Assembly (NCBI GenBank): GCA_007571105.1
Contig: RKRZ01000048.1
Coordinates: 1 to 11,642, forward strand
Length of the DNA: 11,642 nucleotides
Source of the DNA: Gammaproteobacteria bacterium
GTDB lineage: Bacteria; Pseudomonadota; Gammaproteobacteria; Poriferisulfidales; Poriferisulfidaceae
Direction of reading: 5' to 3'
The position numbers were made by a program, and so were the translations under genes. Below are positions 1 through 6,629 of the stretch, piece by piece (position 1 is the stretch's first letter; each line of letters opens with the position of its first letter). Under the pieces are notes generated by a model. That model worked only from the letters and a program-made list of their open reading frames with translations. It did no database searches and was not told where the DNA came from.

Positions 1-350
1 CCTCCAATTAAGGCCACGCTGTAGGTCTGCGCTAATGCTTTCATGCCGGCGCCGAATTCCGCGATCCACGTCTCGTCAATGCGCGGCATTGCCAAGGCTA
101 ACGTAAAGCAGAACGGGGTCGCCCCCATTGCCGCCAAATCACTCAGGTTGACCGCTAGCGCCTTATAGCCTGCATCCGAAGGCGTTGTATCCGGCTCGAA
201 ATGAGCGCCCTGCAAAAACAAGTCTGTGCTGACCGCGCATAGCGATAAGGGGAATTGCAGCACGGCAGCATCATCTCCGGGACCTTGCCGGAGATACGGC
301 GATTCAATTCCAAACTGAAAATACTTCCTGATCAGCGCGTCTTCGTTCAT
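1..350 (-). CDS. thiL: Thiamine-monophosphate kinase, N-terminal part (cut by window edge)
   Basis: ThiL uses ATP to phosphorylate thiamine monophosphate to the cofactor thiamine diphosphate, the last step of thiamine synthesis in the cytoplasm. I translated the minus strand from the ATG at 350. It runs open to the left edge for 116 codons. The N-terminus MNEDALIRKYF is followed by the family's GPGDDAAV motif (GxGDDAA, ATP/metal site), then AVSTD and GAHF, then GYKALAVNLSDLAAMGA, which is almost the consensus for this family. The last visible residues, VALIGG, match the segment before the GGDTT motif, so roughly two thirds of the protein lies outside the window. The start is 19 nt downstream of the nusB stop with no strong Shine-Dalgarno sequence, suggesting translation depends on nusB readthrough or coupling. 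The nusB-thiL order is standard in gammaproteobacteria. The call is confident. Confidence 0.95.
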   Translation of the reverse strand, partial: MNEDALIRKYFQFGIESPYLRQGPGDDAAVLQFPLSLCAVSTDLFLQGAHFEPDTTPSDAGYKALAVNLSDLAAMGATPFCFTLALAMPRIDETWIAEFGAGMKALAQTYSVALIG

Positions 351-369
351 TTCCGCGAGACCAGGATGT

Positions 370-810
370 TTACGCAGCTTCAGGTTGCCGCAACTCATGA
401 GCCGCGCGATCCAGCACGGCATTGACATATTTGCTGCCCTTGTCGGTGCCGAATTTTGCAGCCAGCCGCACTGCTTCCGACAAAATCACGGCGGTCGGAA
501 CTTGGGGGCAATGCATCAACTCAAAGCATGCAAATCGCAAAATGCTTCGTTCTACCGGATCGAGGCGCTCGATGGAGCGGTCCAGAAGCGGAATCAACTT
601 TTCGGTAAGTTCGGATTCGCTTTCCACCACGCCGCGCAGCAAAAACTCAAAATAATCCGCATCGGCACGCTCCATATCTTTGGTCCGCAAAAACTGCTCC
701 AGCAACTCGCTTGTCTCGGATCCCGAGACATCCCATTGATACAAAGCCTGCAACGCCAGTCGTCGCGCCCAATGATGTTCGCGATGCTGACGGTGAGCTG
801 AATCATCCAT
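370..810 (-). CDS. nusB: Transcription antitermination protein NusB
   Basis: NusB binds boxA RNA together with NusE (ribosomal protein S10) and helps RNA polymerase read through rRNA operons. The 146-residue product has the usual family length. Its N-terminus, RRLALQALYQWDVSG, is the typical opening helix. In the C-terminal half, DPVERSILRFACFEL and PTAVILSEAVRLAAKFGTDK, followed by KYVNAVLDRAA, are the characteristic conserved blocks of this all-helical RNA-binding protein. The ATG at 810 lies 11 nt after the ribH stop, and thiL follows 19 nt after the stop. Position between ribH and thiL is the classical gammaproteobacterial context. Nothing unusual was seen. Confidence 0.97.
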   Translation of the reverse strand: MDDSAHRQHREHHWARRLALQALYQWDVSGSETSELLEQFLRTKDMERADADYFEFLLRGVVESESELTEKLIPLLDRSIERLDPVERSILRFACFELMHCPQVPTAVILSEAVRLAAKFGTDKGSKYVNAVLDRAAHELRQPEAA

Positions 811-821
811 AAGCCGACAGA

Positions 822-1382
822 TCAGGCAGAAAACTTTCCGCCGCCAGCAACATCCATGAATTGCTTCATCTCCAAAGCCGCCACTGCGGCTTCGGAACCT
901 TTATTGCTGCAGCTCTCACTGTGGCCCTGCTCGGGATTTGCCCAATCTGCAAGCAAGGCGGAACGTTGATCGGCTTGCTCTTGCGTATCTGTGGTCAAGA
1001 CTCCAAAGACAACAGGAACGGGAGCTTCGCGCGCAACCTCTGCAAGCCCGCGGGCGCATTCGCTAGATACATATTCGAAATGCGGCGTCTCCCCACGAAT
1101 CACGCAGCCCAGGGCAATGATGGCGGCATAACGGTTTTGCTGTAGAAGTTGGCGAGCAGCAGTCGGCAACTCAAACGCCCCAGGCACACGCAGCAGAGCG
1201 ATGTTGCCGCGATCGGCGCCCCGAGACTCCAGTGTGGCGACAGCTCCTTCGATCAGACGATTCACAACTTCCGCATTAAAACGAGAAGCCACCAGGGCAA
1301 ACTTCATACTGCCGTCGGCAAGCGCCGGCTTCTCTCCTGCCCGATTCAACAAATCATCGAAGCGACTCAATGGTTCACTCAT
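822..1382 (-). CDS. ribH: 6,7-dimethyl-8-ribityllumazine synthase with an unusual insertion
   Basis: Lumazine synthase condenses 5-amino-6-ribitylaminouracil (from the RibD branch) with 3,4-dihydroxy-2-butanone 4-phosphate (from RibBX) to give the direct precursor of riboflavin. Recognisable motifs are SRFN (residues 33-36), VPGAFELP (66-73), ALGCVIRGETPHFEYV (90-105, with catalytic His101), VVFGVLT and NKGSEAA. The protein has 186 residues, whereas many homologues have about 155. The extra length is an N-terminal extension of some 20 residues plus about 13 extra residues between Arg140 (aligned by eye with the phosphate-contacting Arg in EQAxER) and the NKG motif (160-162). That stretch normally reads roughly AGTKAG. 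The ATG at 1382 overlaps the ribBX stop by 4 nt (ATGA), and an AAGGAG lies 11 nt upstream. Function is confident; the effect of the insertion is unknown. Confidence 0.95.
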   Translation of the reverse strand: MSEPLSRFDDLLNRAGEKPALADGSMKFALVASRFNAEVVNRLIEGAVATLESRGADRGNIALLRVPGAFELPTAARQLLQQNRYAAIIALGCVIRGETPHFEYVSSECARGLAEVAREAPVPVVFGVLTTDTQEQADQRSALLADWANPEQGHSESCSNKGSEAAVAALEMKQFMDVAGGGKFSA

Positions 1383-2479
1383 TCTTCAACGTACTCCTTG
1401 ATCTCAAGGCCGAATCCGCCTAGCCCGTGGAAGACTTGCGGCGCACTCAAAAGCCGCATTTGCTGGACTCCCAAATCTCTCAGAATCTGTGCCCCTGCTC
1501 CCAACATCCTGCGGTCTGTCGGAGTATTCTTGGGTCGTGAAAGCGAGCCTGTCTGCACCATCCGGATGCTTTCAGCCAGACGGACCGGGGATTCCGGCCA
1601 GCGCAGAATAACCACAATGCCTTTGCCTTCAGTCGCAATTCGCTGCAAAGCATCCTGCAGAGGCCACCCCATTGAAGGCAAGGTTGCCTGCGCGACATCG
1701 TGCAAGGTGTTTTGCACATGAACCCGCACCAGCATCGGCTCGTCCGGTTTCGGCCGCCCCATCATCAGCGCCAAATGCAGCGTTCCCACGCTCTGATCCT
1801 CAAAGGCAACTAAATCAAACTGACCATAATCCGTCGGCAAGGTGCACCGTGCCGTGCGTCGCACCGTGGGCTCCCGCTCGACCCGATGGCGGATAAGGTT
1901 TTCAATCGTGCCCATCTTCAAGCCGTGTTCTTCCGCCAGTGCCTCAAGTTGAGGCCGGCGCGCCATGGTGCCATCCTCATTCAGGATTTCAATAATGACG
2001 GCGGCCGGCTCAAGTCCGGCAAGACGAGCCAGATCGCACCCTCCTTCGGTATGCCCGGCGCGCGCCAGCACTCCGCCTGGCTGCGTCATCAAGCATTGCA
2101 AGTGTCCGGGCTGCAAGATGTCTGTTGGCTGTGCGTCAGCAGCCACTGCTGCCTGAATGGTCGTCGCGCGGTCCTTCGCAGAGACCCCGGTACTGATTCC
2201 CCTTCGGGCGTCAATGGTGAAGGTGAAATTTGTCTGCTGTGCTTCATCTGTCGCCGGATCCATCAAGGGCAGATTCAGCCGGCGACAGCGCTCTCGTTCC
2301 AACGCCAGACAAAGCAGGCCGCGGCCATGACGCATCATGAAATTGATATGCTCGGGCGTCGCCAAGGACGCCGCAACCACCAAATCGCCTTCATTCTCCC
2401 GCGACTCATCATCGACCAGAACAATCATTCGGCCAACGCGCATCTCCTGGATCAACTCCTCCGTTGTATGAAAGTTCAT
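1379..2479 (-). CDS. ribB: 3,4-dihydroxy-2-butanone-4-phosphate synthase with degenerate RibA-like domain (RibBX)
   Basis: The N-terminal domain (about 1-200) converts ribulose 5-phosphate to 3,4-dihydroxy-2-butanone 4-phosphate plus formate. It has DDESRENEGD (23-32), HGRGLLC, TGVSAKDRATTI, PGGVLARAGHTE (catalytic His143) and IIEILNEDGTMARRP (acidic Glu164). The C-terminal domain (about 208-366) resembles GTP cyclohydrolase II. However, the region that should hold three zinc-binding cysteines reads HVQNTLHDVAQATL, with no cysteine, and the RQEGRGIGL block is replaced by RWPESPVRL. This matches the RibBX variant known from Proteobacteria, whose second domain lacks cyclohydrolase activity. One local oddity is that the normally conserved GHxFPL reads GHLQCL (125-130). 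The ATG at 2479 overlaps the ribE stop by 4 nt and the stop overlaps ribH by 4 nt. Often annotated ribBA, which would overstate its activity. Confidence 0.93.
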   Translation of the reverse strand: MNFHTTEELIQEMRVGRMIVLVDDESRENEGDLVVAASLATPEHINFMMRHGRGLLCLALERERCRRLNLPLMDPATDEAQQTNFTFTIDARRGISTGVSAKDRATTIQAAVAADAQPTDILQPGHLQCLMTQPGGVLARAGHTEGGCDLARLAGLEPAAVIIEILNEDGTMARRPQLEALAEEHGLKMGTIENLIRHRVEREPTVRRTARCTLPTDYGQFDLVAFEDQSVGTLHLALMMGRPKPDEPMLVRVHVQNTLHDVAQATLPSMGWPLQDALQRIATEGKGIVVILRWPESPVRLAESIRMVQTGSLSRPKNTPTDRRMLGAGAQILRDLGVQQMRLLSAPQVFHGLGGFGLEIKEYVEE

Positions 2480-3084
2480 GGTGCCTCTCGCTCCTCAAGC
2501 AAGCGCTCGATGTATCGCGCCAGCATATCAATTTCCAAATTGACTTTCTGTCCGAGTTCGTAGGTCGATGCAATAGTTTGTTCTCGGGTATGCGGCACCA
2601 GAGTCACCCCGAACCCCTGTTCGCCCACGTCCACGACTGTCAGACTGGCCCCATCCACACAGACGGAACCACGTGGCAGCAGATAACGCATCAAATCGGT
2701 GGGAGCTCGAATCTGGAGCCGTGTATCGCCTTCTTGCTCATCCATTGCCGCGATTGTCCCAATTCCGTCAATATGCCCACTCACCCAGTGGCCGCCTAAA
2801 GGATCGCCCAAGCGCAAAGCATTTTCAAGGTTCACCGGCATCCCTGAAGACACATGCTGCAACGTGGTTCGCTCAAGCGTCGTGCCGCTCAAATCCGCCG
2901 CAAATGCGCCCACCGAAGCATTCGTCGCAGTCAGGCAAACACCATTGACCGCGATACTTTCTCCTGGCTGCAGCGTCGCTTGCAAACGGCCTTGCGGTTC
3001 ATAACGGATCTGCAATCGTGCAGCATCTTCGCTTTTCGTGACCGCGGCCACTTCTCCGCACGCTTCAACAATTCCTGTAAACAT
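2476..3084 (-). CDS. ribE: Riboflavin synthase, alpha subunit
   Basis: This enzyme dismutates two molecules of 6,7-dimethyl-8-ribityllumazine into riboflavin and 5-amino-6-ribitylaminouracil. The 202-residue product shows the two internally repeated lumazine-binding barrels. The first starts with the diagnostic MFTGIVEACG and contains VNGVCLTAT (47-54) and LENAL. The second contains GGHWVSGHIDG (98-107), VDGASLTV (143-150) and NLEIDMLARY near the C-terminus. An open frame extends upstream to 3153, but the family begins at MFTGI, so the start is the ATG at 3084 or the immediately preceding ATG at 3087. The latter overlaps the ribD stop as ATGA, and both imply coupling to ribD. The stop overlaps the ribBX start by 4 nt. 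The symbol is ribE or ribC depending on the organism. Confidence 0.95.
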   Translation of the reverse strand: MFTGIVEACGEVAAVTKSEDAARLQIRYEPQGRLQATLQPGESIAVNGVCLTATNASVGAFAADLSGTTLERTTLQHVSSGMPVNLENALRLGDPLGGHWVSGHIDGIGTIAAMDEQEGDTRLQIRAPTDLMRYLLPRGSVCVDGASLTVVDVGEQGFGVTLVPHTREQTIASTYELGQKVNLEIDMLARYIERLLEEREAP

Positions 3085-4193
3085 CATTCGGCATCCCGGT
3101 GATAGACGGCACGTATGTCCGAGCCTATCGCACGCGCTTCCCGCAAAGACCATCCCGGATGTTCCGGCAGATCTTGAGCCGGCGGCAATTCCGCAAGCGG
3201 AGCCGCACCGGAACCCAACAGCCGAGGCGCAATGTAGACAATCAATTCATCCACCAGCTCCTGCTGCAATAAAGCGCCCGCAAATTTTGGTCCGGCTTCA
3301 ATGAGGACATCGTTGATCTCATGCTGTTCAGCTAAACGCGCCAGCAATTGTTTCAGGTGCACACCATGATCTTCTGCATCCAGTGTTTCTATTTGCGCGT
3401 CCGGCAGTTGCTCGCGCAACCGGCCCTCGTGCGCCGTGAGCGTATAAACAAGATGAGGCGCATCCTGTTGCCAGAAGTTCAAATCCCCGGTCATTGCACC
3501 TTGCCGATCGATCACCACACGCAAGGGTTGCCGGATCACATCAACGCCTAATTCTTCGACACCCAGGCGTACATTCAAACGGGCATCATCATGTCTTACT
3601 GTTGCCGCCGTGGACAGAATTGCCCCCACGCGCGCGCGCAAGCGTTGAACGTCAGCCCGCGCTTCCTGGCCGGTAATCCATTGGCTTTGCCCATTCGACA
3701 ACGCACTGCCCCCATCCAGGCTGATCGCCTGTTTGACGCGCACCCAAGGGCGCCCTGTCGTCATCCGATGACAGAACTCGCGATTCAGTTCGCGAGCCAC
3801 TTCTTCGGCAACTCCGCTCTCCCACGCTACCCCGGCTTCTTCAAGAGCGGCATGACCGCGGCCGCGAACCTGAGGATTTGGGTCTTCCATTGCAGTAATG
3901 ACTCGTCGAACTCCGGCTTGCACAATGCTCGAAATGCAAGGAGGCGTTCGGCCTGAATGGGCGCACGGCTCTAGCGTGACATAGAGGGTTGCATCTCGCG
4001 CCTGCGTGCCTGCCTCCCGAAGCGCCATGATTTCCGCGTGGGGCTCCCCAGCACGAAGATGAAATCCTCGGCCGACAATTTGATCTTCCGCAACGACCAG
4101 GCTTCCCACACAAGGGTTGGGCGCCGCCGTGTAATAGCCCTTTCGAGCCAGTTCCAATGCTTCCAACATGAAGCAGGCATCCTGCGTGCTCAT
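3084..4193 (-). CDS. ribD: Bifunctional riboflavin biosynthesis protein RibD (deaminase/reductase)
   Basis: RibD carries out two consecutive cytoplasmic steps: deamination of the pyrimidine formed by GTP cyclohydrolase II, then NADPH-dependent reduction of its ribosyl side chain. The N-terminal deaminase domain (about 1-145) has the zinc-site motif HAE (52-54), with Glu54 as proton shuttle, and PCAHSGRTPPC, supplying Cys77 and Cys86. It also has APNPCVG near residue 24. The reductase domain (about 147-369) contains RVKQAISLDGGSA, SQWITGQEARADVQRLRA, DDARLNVR and, near the C-terminus, APRLLGSGAAPL. The 369-residue length is normal. The ATG at 4193 overlaps the nrdR stop as ATGA, with AGAGG 7 nt upstream. 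That sequence lies in the loop of a 7-bp inverted repeat that is listed separately. The downstream overlap with ribE indicates coupled, near-stoichiometric expression. Confidence 0.97.
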   Translation of the reverse strand: MSTQDACFMLEALELARKGYYTAAPNPCVGSLVVAEDQIVGRGFHLRAGEPHAEIMALREAGTQARDATLYVTLEPCAHSGRTPPCISSIVQAGVRRVITAMEDPNPQVRGRGHAALEEAGVAWESGVAEEVARELNREFCHRMTTGRPWVRVKQAISLDGGSALSNGQSQWITGQEARADVQRLRARVGAILSTAATVRHDDARLNVRLGVEELGVDVIRQPLRVVIDRQGAMTGDLNFWQQDAPHLVYTLTAHEGRLREQLPDAQIETLDAEDHGVHLKQLLARLAEQHEINDVLIEAGPKFAGALLQQELVDELIVYIAPRLLGSGAAPLAELPPAQDLPEHPGWSLREARAIGSDIRAVYHRDAE

Positions 4194-4729
4194 GAGGATT
4201 CCTCTGCAGAATCCTCCCCAAGGTTCAGTTCAAAATTCATCTGCTGCTTTCGGGCGCCGGGAGGAAGTTCGTTCTTCTCGCGATTGATCAGGTTCTGCCA
4301 TTGCGCGAAACTCCGAACTTTCTCGTGCACCGAGGCATACAAAATGCAGGCAGTCGGGTCATGTTGGCGCAAAGCGTCTTTGACCAAATTGGCGATCACT
4401 TCGGTTCCGATGGCCGATTCCAAGTGTCGCGAAATATGCTCCAACACGCCCTGGTATAAGCGGTCTCGCTTATCTTGCTCACTTGGATCATCGGCAAAAT
4501 TGCGCCACGCCAACCGCATGCTTCGGTGCAGTTTTTCTGTCTGAAATGCTTCTGTACTTCCGTCGCGCTTGATTACCTCGGATGGCAGGCGTGGAGGAAT
4601 GCTTTCATAGGTGGTGAAACGCTGCTTGCAGCGTTCGCACTCACGCCGCCGCCGAACCCGATTTTGCGTCGCGGTGTGACGGGAGTCAACAACGCGAGTA
4701 TCGGGATGGTTGCATTGGGGGCATCGCAC
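4190..4729 (-). CDS. nrdR: Transcriptional repressor NrdR, with extended C-terminal tail
   Basis: NrdR is a zinc-ribbon/ATP-cone repressor that senses ATP/dATP and turns down ribonucleotide reductase genes by binding NrdR boxes. The zinc ribbon uses Cys3, Cys6, Cys31 and Cys34 (MRCPQC and ECERC), with VVDSR and RRRRECERCKQRFTTYE between and after them. The ATP-cone spans about 49-140, beginning SEVIKRDGSTEAF. The family is usually about 150 residues, while this protein has 179. The surplus is mostly a polar, acidic tail (about 150-179, ending GEDSAEESS). The end of the ATP-cone is also divergent: a stretch expected to read close to RFASVYRSF reads LYASVHEKVRSF. The start is GTG at 4729, supported by AGAGG six nt upstream and by the invariant M-R-CPxC opening. 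It lies 34 nt after the glyA stop and overlaps ribD by 4 nt. Confidence 0.95.
   Translation of the reverse strand: MRCPQCNHPDTRVVDSRHTATQNRVRRRRECERCKQRFTTYESIPPRLPSEVIKRDGSTEAFQTEKLHRSMRLAWRNFADDPSEQDKRDRLYQGVLEHISRHLESAIGTEVIANLVKDALRQHDPTACILYASVHEKVRSFAQWQNLINREKNELPPGARKQQMNFELNLGEDSAEESS
4194..4216 (-). repeat. 7-bp inverted repeat flanking the ribD ribosome-binding site
   Basis: The end of nrdR contains a perfect 7-bp inverted repeat, read on the minus strand as GAGGATT, a 9-nt spacer, then AATCCTC directly against the ribD ATG. The spacer includes AGAGG, the likely ribD Shine-Dalgarno sequence. A hairpin here would put that sequence in the loop and the stem next to the start codon, where a ribosome finishing nrdR would open it. 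The repeat lies inside codons for the acidic NrdR tail, so chance is quite possible. The pairing is seen directly; any regulatory role is inference. Confidence 0.35.
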
Positions 4730-4763
4730 GGAACACCTCTAGGCAGACTTGCCCCATAGCCAA

Positions 4764-6023
4764 TCAAGCGTTGCCGTAAACCGGAAACTGCACGCAAAGC
4801 TCGCTAACTTTCGCGCGTACCGCATCAATGACGGAATCATTCTCCATATCATCGATAACGTCGCACATCCAGCCAGCCAAAGTGCGGCATTCTTCTTCAC
4901 CCAAACCGCGCGTGGTAACAGCCGGAGTCCCGACCCGGATTCCGCTCGTGACGAATGGAGAGTTGGGATCATTGGGGACGGTGTTTTTATTGACAGTGAT
5001 GTGCGCCCTGCCCAGTGCCGCATCCACATCTTTCCCTGTATAGCCCTGCTGAATGAAATCAACCAGAAACAGGTGATCATCGGTGCCACCCGAGACGATT
5101 TTGTACTGCCGCTCCATGAAGGTGTTGACCATGGCTTGCGCGTTACTCAGCACTTGGCGCTGATAGGCGACAAACTCCGATTGCGAAGCCTCCAGGAAAG
5201 CGACTGCCTTCGCGGCAATCACGTGCATCAAGGGACCCCCTTGCATCCCTGGAAAAACCATAGAGTTGATTTTCTTGGTGATTTCTTCATTCTCGCGCGC
5301 GATGATGAAGCCGCTACGCGGACCGCGCAAGGTCTTGTGAGTGGTTGAAGTAACAATATCGGCAATCGGAACCGGGTTGGGATAAAGATCGGCAGCAATC
5401 AACCCCGACACGTGTGCCATATCCACCATCAACAAGGCTCCAACGGAATCGCAGATGTCACGAAAACGCTGCCAATCCATAATCCGGGAATAAGCGGAAA
5501 ACCCTGCGACAATAAGTTTCGGGCGATGCTCCTGTGCCAACTGCGCCACCTGATCATAATCCACTTCCCCGGTCTCCGAATCTAAGCCGTATTGGACCGC
5601 GTTGTAGTTCTTGCCTGAAAAATTCACGGAGGCGCCGTGCGTCAGATGCCCTCCATGCGCCAGACTCATCCCCAAAATTGTGTCGCCCGGCTGAAGCAAT
5701 GCCGTGTAAACCGCTGCATTGGCCTGCGAGCCGGAATGCGGCTGCACATTGGCGTAATCGGCACCATACAAAGCACATGCGCGATCAATCGCCAATTGCT
5801 CAACAATGTCCACATGATCGCAACCACCGTAGTAGCGGCGGGCCGGATAGCCTTCGGCATATTTGTTCGTTAAAACAGAACCTTGAGCCTCCAAAATGCG
5901 CGGACTGGTGTAGTTCTCCGACGCAATCAGCTCAATGTGTTCTTCTTGCCGTCTGCGCTCCGCATCAATCGCCGCGGCGACTTCCGGGTCAAACCCGGCT
6001 ATCTTCATATCCGTTGAAAACAT
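4764..6023 (-). CDS. glyA: Serine hydroxymethyltransferase
   Basis: GlyA is a cytoplasmic PLP enzyme that interconverts serine plus tetrahydrofolate with glycine plus methylenetetrahydrofolate, the main one-carbon source for purine and thymidylate synthesis. From the ATG at 6023 the product is 419 residues, the usual length. It opens MFSTDMKIAGFDPEV and contains EEHIELIASENYTS, GSVLTNKYAEGYPARRYYGGC, PHSGSQANAAVY, DMAHVSGLIA and TSTTHKTLRGPR, in which Lys230 forms the Schiff base with PLP. The frame continues upstream. An ATG at 6053 (10 extra residues, MNSPYFSGLT) has a very good GGAGG 8 nt ahead, while the ATG at 6023 has AGGA 6 nt ahead. I prefer 6023 because it matches the family N-terminus, but 6053 is a real alternative. 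nrdR follows after 34 nt, probably in the same transcript. No glycine riboswitch was recognised upstream. Confidence 0.95.
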   Translation of the reverse strand: MFSTDMKIAGFDPEVAAAIDAERRRQEEHIELIASENYTSPRILEAQGSVLTNKYAEGYPARRYYGGCDHVDIVEQLAIDRACALYGADYANVQPHSGSQANAAVYTALLQPGDTILGMSLAHGGHLTHGASVNFSGKNYNAVQYGLDSETGEVDYDQVAQLAQEHRPKLIVAGFSAYSRIMDWQRFRDICDSVGALLMVDMAHVSGLIAADLYPNPVPIADIVTSTTHKTLRGPRSGFIIARENEEITKKINSMVFPGMQGGPLMHVIAAKAVAFLEASQSEFVAYQRQVLSNAQAMVNTFMERQYKIVSGGTDDHLFLVDFIQQGYTGKDVDAALGRAHITVNKNTVPNDPNSPFVTSGIRVGTPAVTTRGLGEEECRTLAGWMCDVIDDMENDSVIDAVRAKVSELCVQFPVYGNA

Positions 6024-6051
6024 TGTCAATCCTGAAAAATAAGGGGAATTC

Positions 6052-6057
6052 ATTATA
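6052..6057 (-). promoter_or_regulatory. Possible -10 element for glyA (TATAAT), competing with an RBS reading
   Basis: On the minus strand a perfect TATAAT lies at 6057-6052, about 28 nt before the glyA ATG at 6023. No recognisable -35 was found at 16-18 bp spacing, and there is no extended -10 TG. If it works as a promoter, the transcript would start near 6045 and translation would begin at 6023. The same bases overlap an ATG at 6053 that follows GGAGG (6066-6062), so the match may instead be incidental to a ribosome-binding site. Confidence 0.3.
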
Positions 6058-6143
6058 CTTGCCTCCATAACCCCACACCGCCCCAAAAGTCTCAAGCACC
6101 GACCTCAACGTCCTTTTCCAAGGCGGTTTTAAAAAGATTTTTG

Positions 6144-6173
6144 TTGACAAGCCCCTTGCCCACATTGCATAAT
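6144..6173 (+). promoter_or_regulatory. Sigma70-type promoter of the signalling cassette
   Basis: A perfect -35 TTGACA (6144-6149) and a -10 CATAAT (6168-6173, five of six matches) are separated by 18 bp and point right. Transcription would start near 6180, giving a leader of about 30 nt before the STAS gene ATG at 6210. It is the best promoter match seen in the window and could drive all three plus-strand genes. It sits in the divergent region shared with glyA. Confidence 0.7.
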
Positions 6174-6209
6174 GAACGCGCTTGCATACTAATACTCTCG
6201 GAGAAACGG

Positions 6210-6569
6210 ATGGACGACCACCTTTTTCAACTCAACGCCGAAGAAACCAACGGCATCCTGATCGTTCACGTATCAGGTCGTGTTGACAGCGTAAACGCAG
6301 AGCAATTTCACAGTTCCCTAGCAACGACCATTCACGAACCAGAAACGGACCTTCCTGTCGCTCTGGATTTTGAAAAATTAGACTTTATCAGCAGTGCGGG
6401 ACTGCGGACGATTTTGCAAGTCGCAAAGCAACTGGGAGGCAACCAGCAGAAATTTGCCTTGTTCTCGCTTACCGCTTCTGTGATGGAAATTTTTCAGCTC
6501 AGCGGATTTGATCGCATCGTCGACATTCACGACTCTCGCGACGCGGCCATTGCAGCGGTTAGTCAATAA
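6210..6569 (+). CDS. STAS-domain protein, anti-sigma-factor-antagonist-like (HsbA/CrsA type)
   Basis: This 119-residue single-domain protein has the SpoIIAA/RsbV fold. It shows an N-terminal strand pair (GILIVHVSGRVDSVNA), then LDFEKLDFISSAGLRTIL at about 52-69, the conserved loop ahead of helix 1. By alignment with SpoIIAA (DSSGL), Ser62 is the likely phosphorylation site. Such proteins bind a partner when unphosphorylated and release it once phosphorylated by an RsbW-like kinase. The start is the ATG at 6210, with GGAG 6 nt upstream. An upstream TTG at 6141 in the same frame overlaps the promoter and is rejected. The next gene, 60 nt downstream, encodes both a PP2C phosphatase and an RsbW-like kinase, its obvious regulators. 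Homologous pairs are HsbA/HsbR in Pseudomonas and CrsA/CrsR in Shewanella. The binding partner cannot be deduced from this window. Confidence 0.9.
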   Translation: MDDHLFQLNAEETNGILIVHVSGRVDSVNAEQFHSSLATTIHEPETDLPVALDFEKLDFISSAGLRTILQVAKQLGGNQQKFALFSLTASVMEIFQLSGFDRIVDIHDSRDAAIAAVSQ

Positions 6570-6629
6570 ATTCGGGCATTTCAGCCCACGTTACCTGCCC
6601 AATGACAAGCAGAAGACGGGGAAAATCGG

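Noticed and set aside
1886..2563. Plus-strand open frame of 225 codons opposite ribBX and ribE
   Set aside because: It is antisense to two clearly conserved riboflavin genes and its translation has no family features.
3085..3153. Upstream extension of riboflavin synthase to a start at 3153
   Set aside because: It would overlap ribD deeply, and the family begins at MFTGIVE, which sits at 3084.
4749..5348. Plus-strand open frame of 199 codons opposite glyA
   Set aside because: It is a shadow of the highly conserved glyA coding sequence.
6141..6209. Upstream TTG start for the STAS gene
   Set aside because: It overlaps the TTGACA/CATAAT promoter, and the ATG at 6210 has a good ribosome-binding site and the normal family length.
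6054..6209. Glycine or FMN riboswitch in the glyA leader
   Set aside because: No recognisable conserved riboswitch core was found by eye, and the leader is short.
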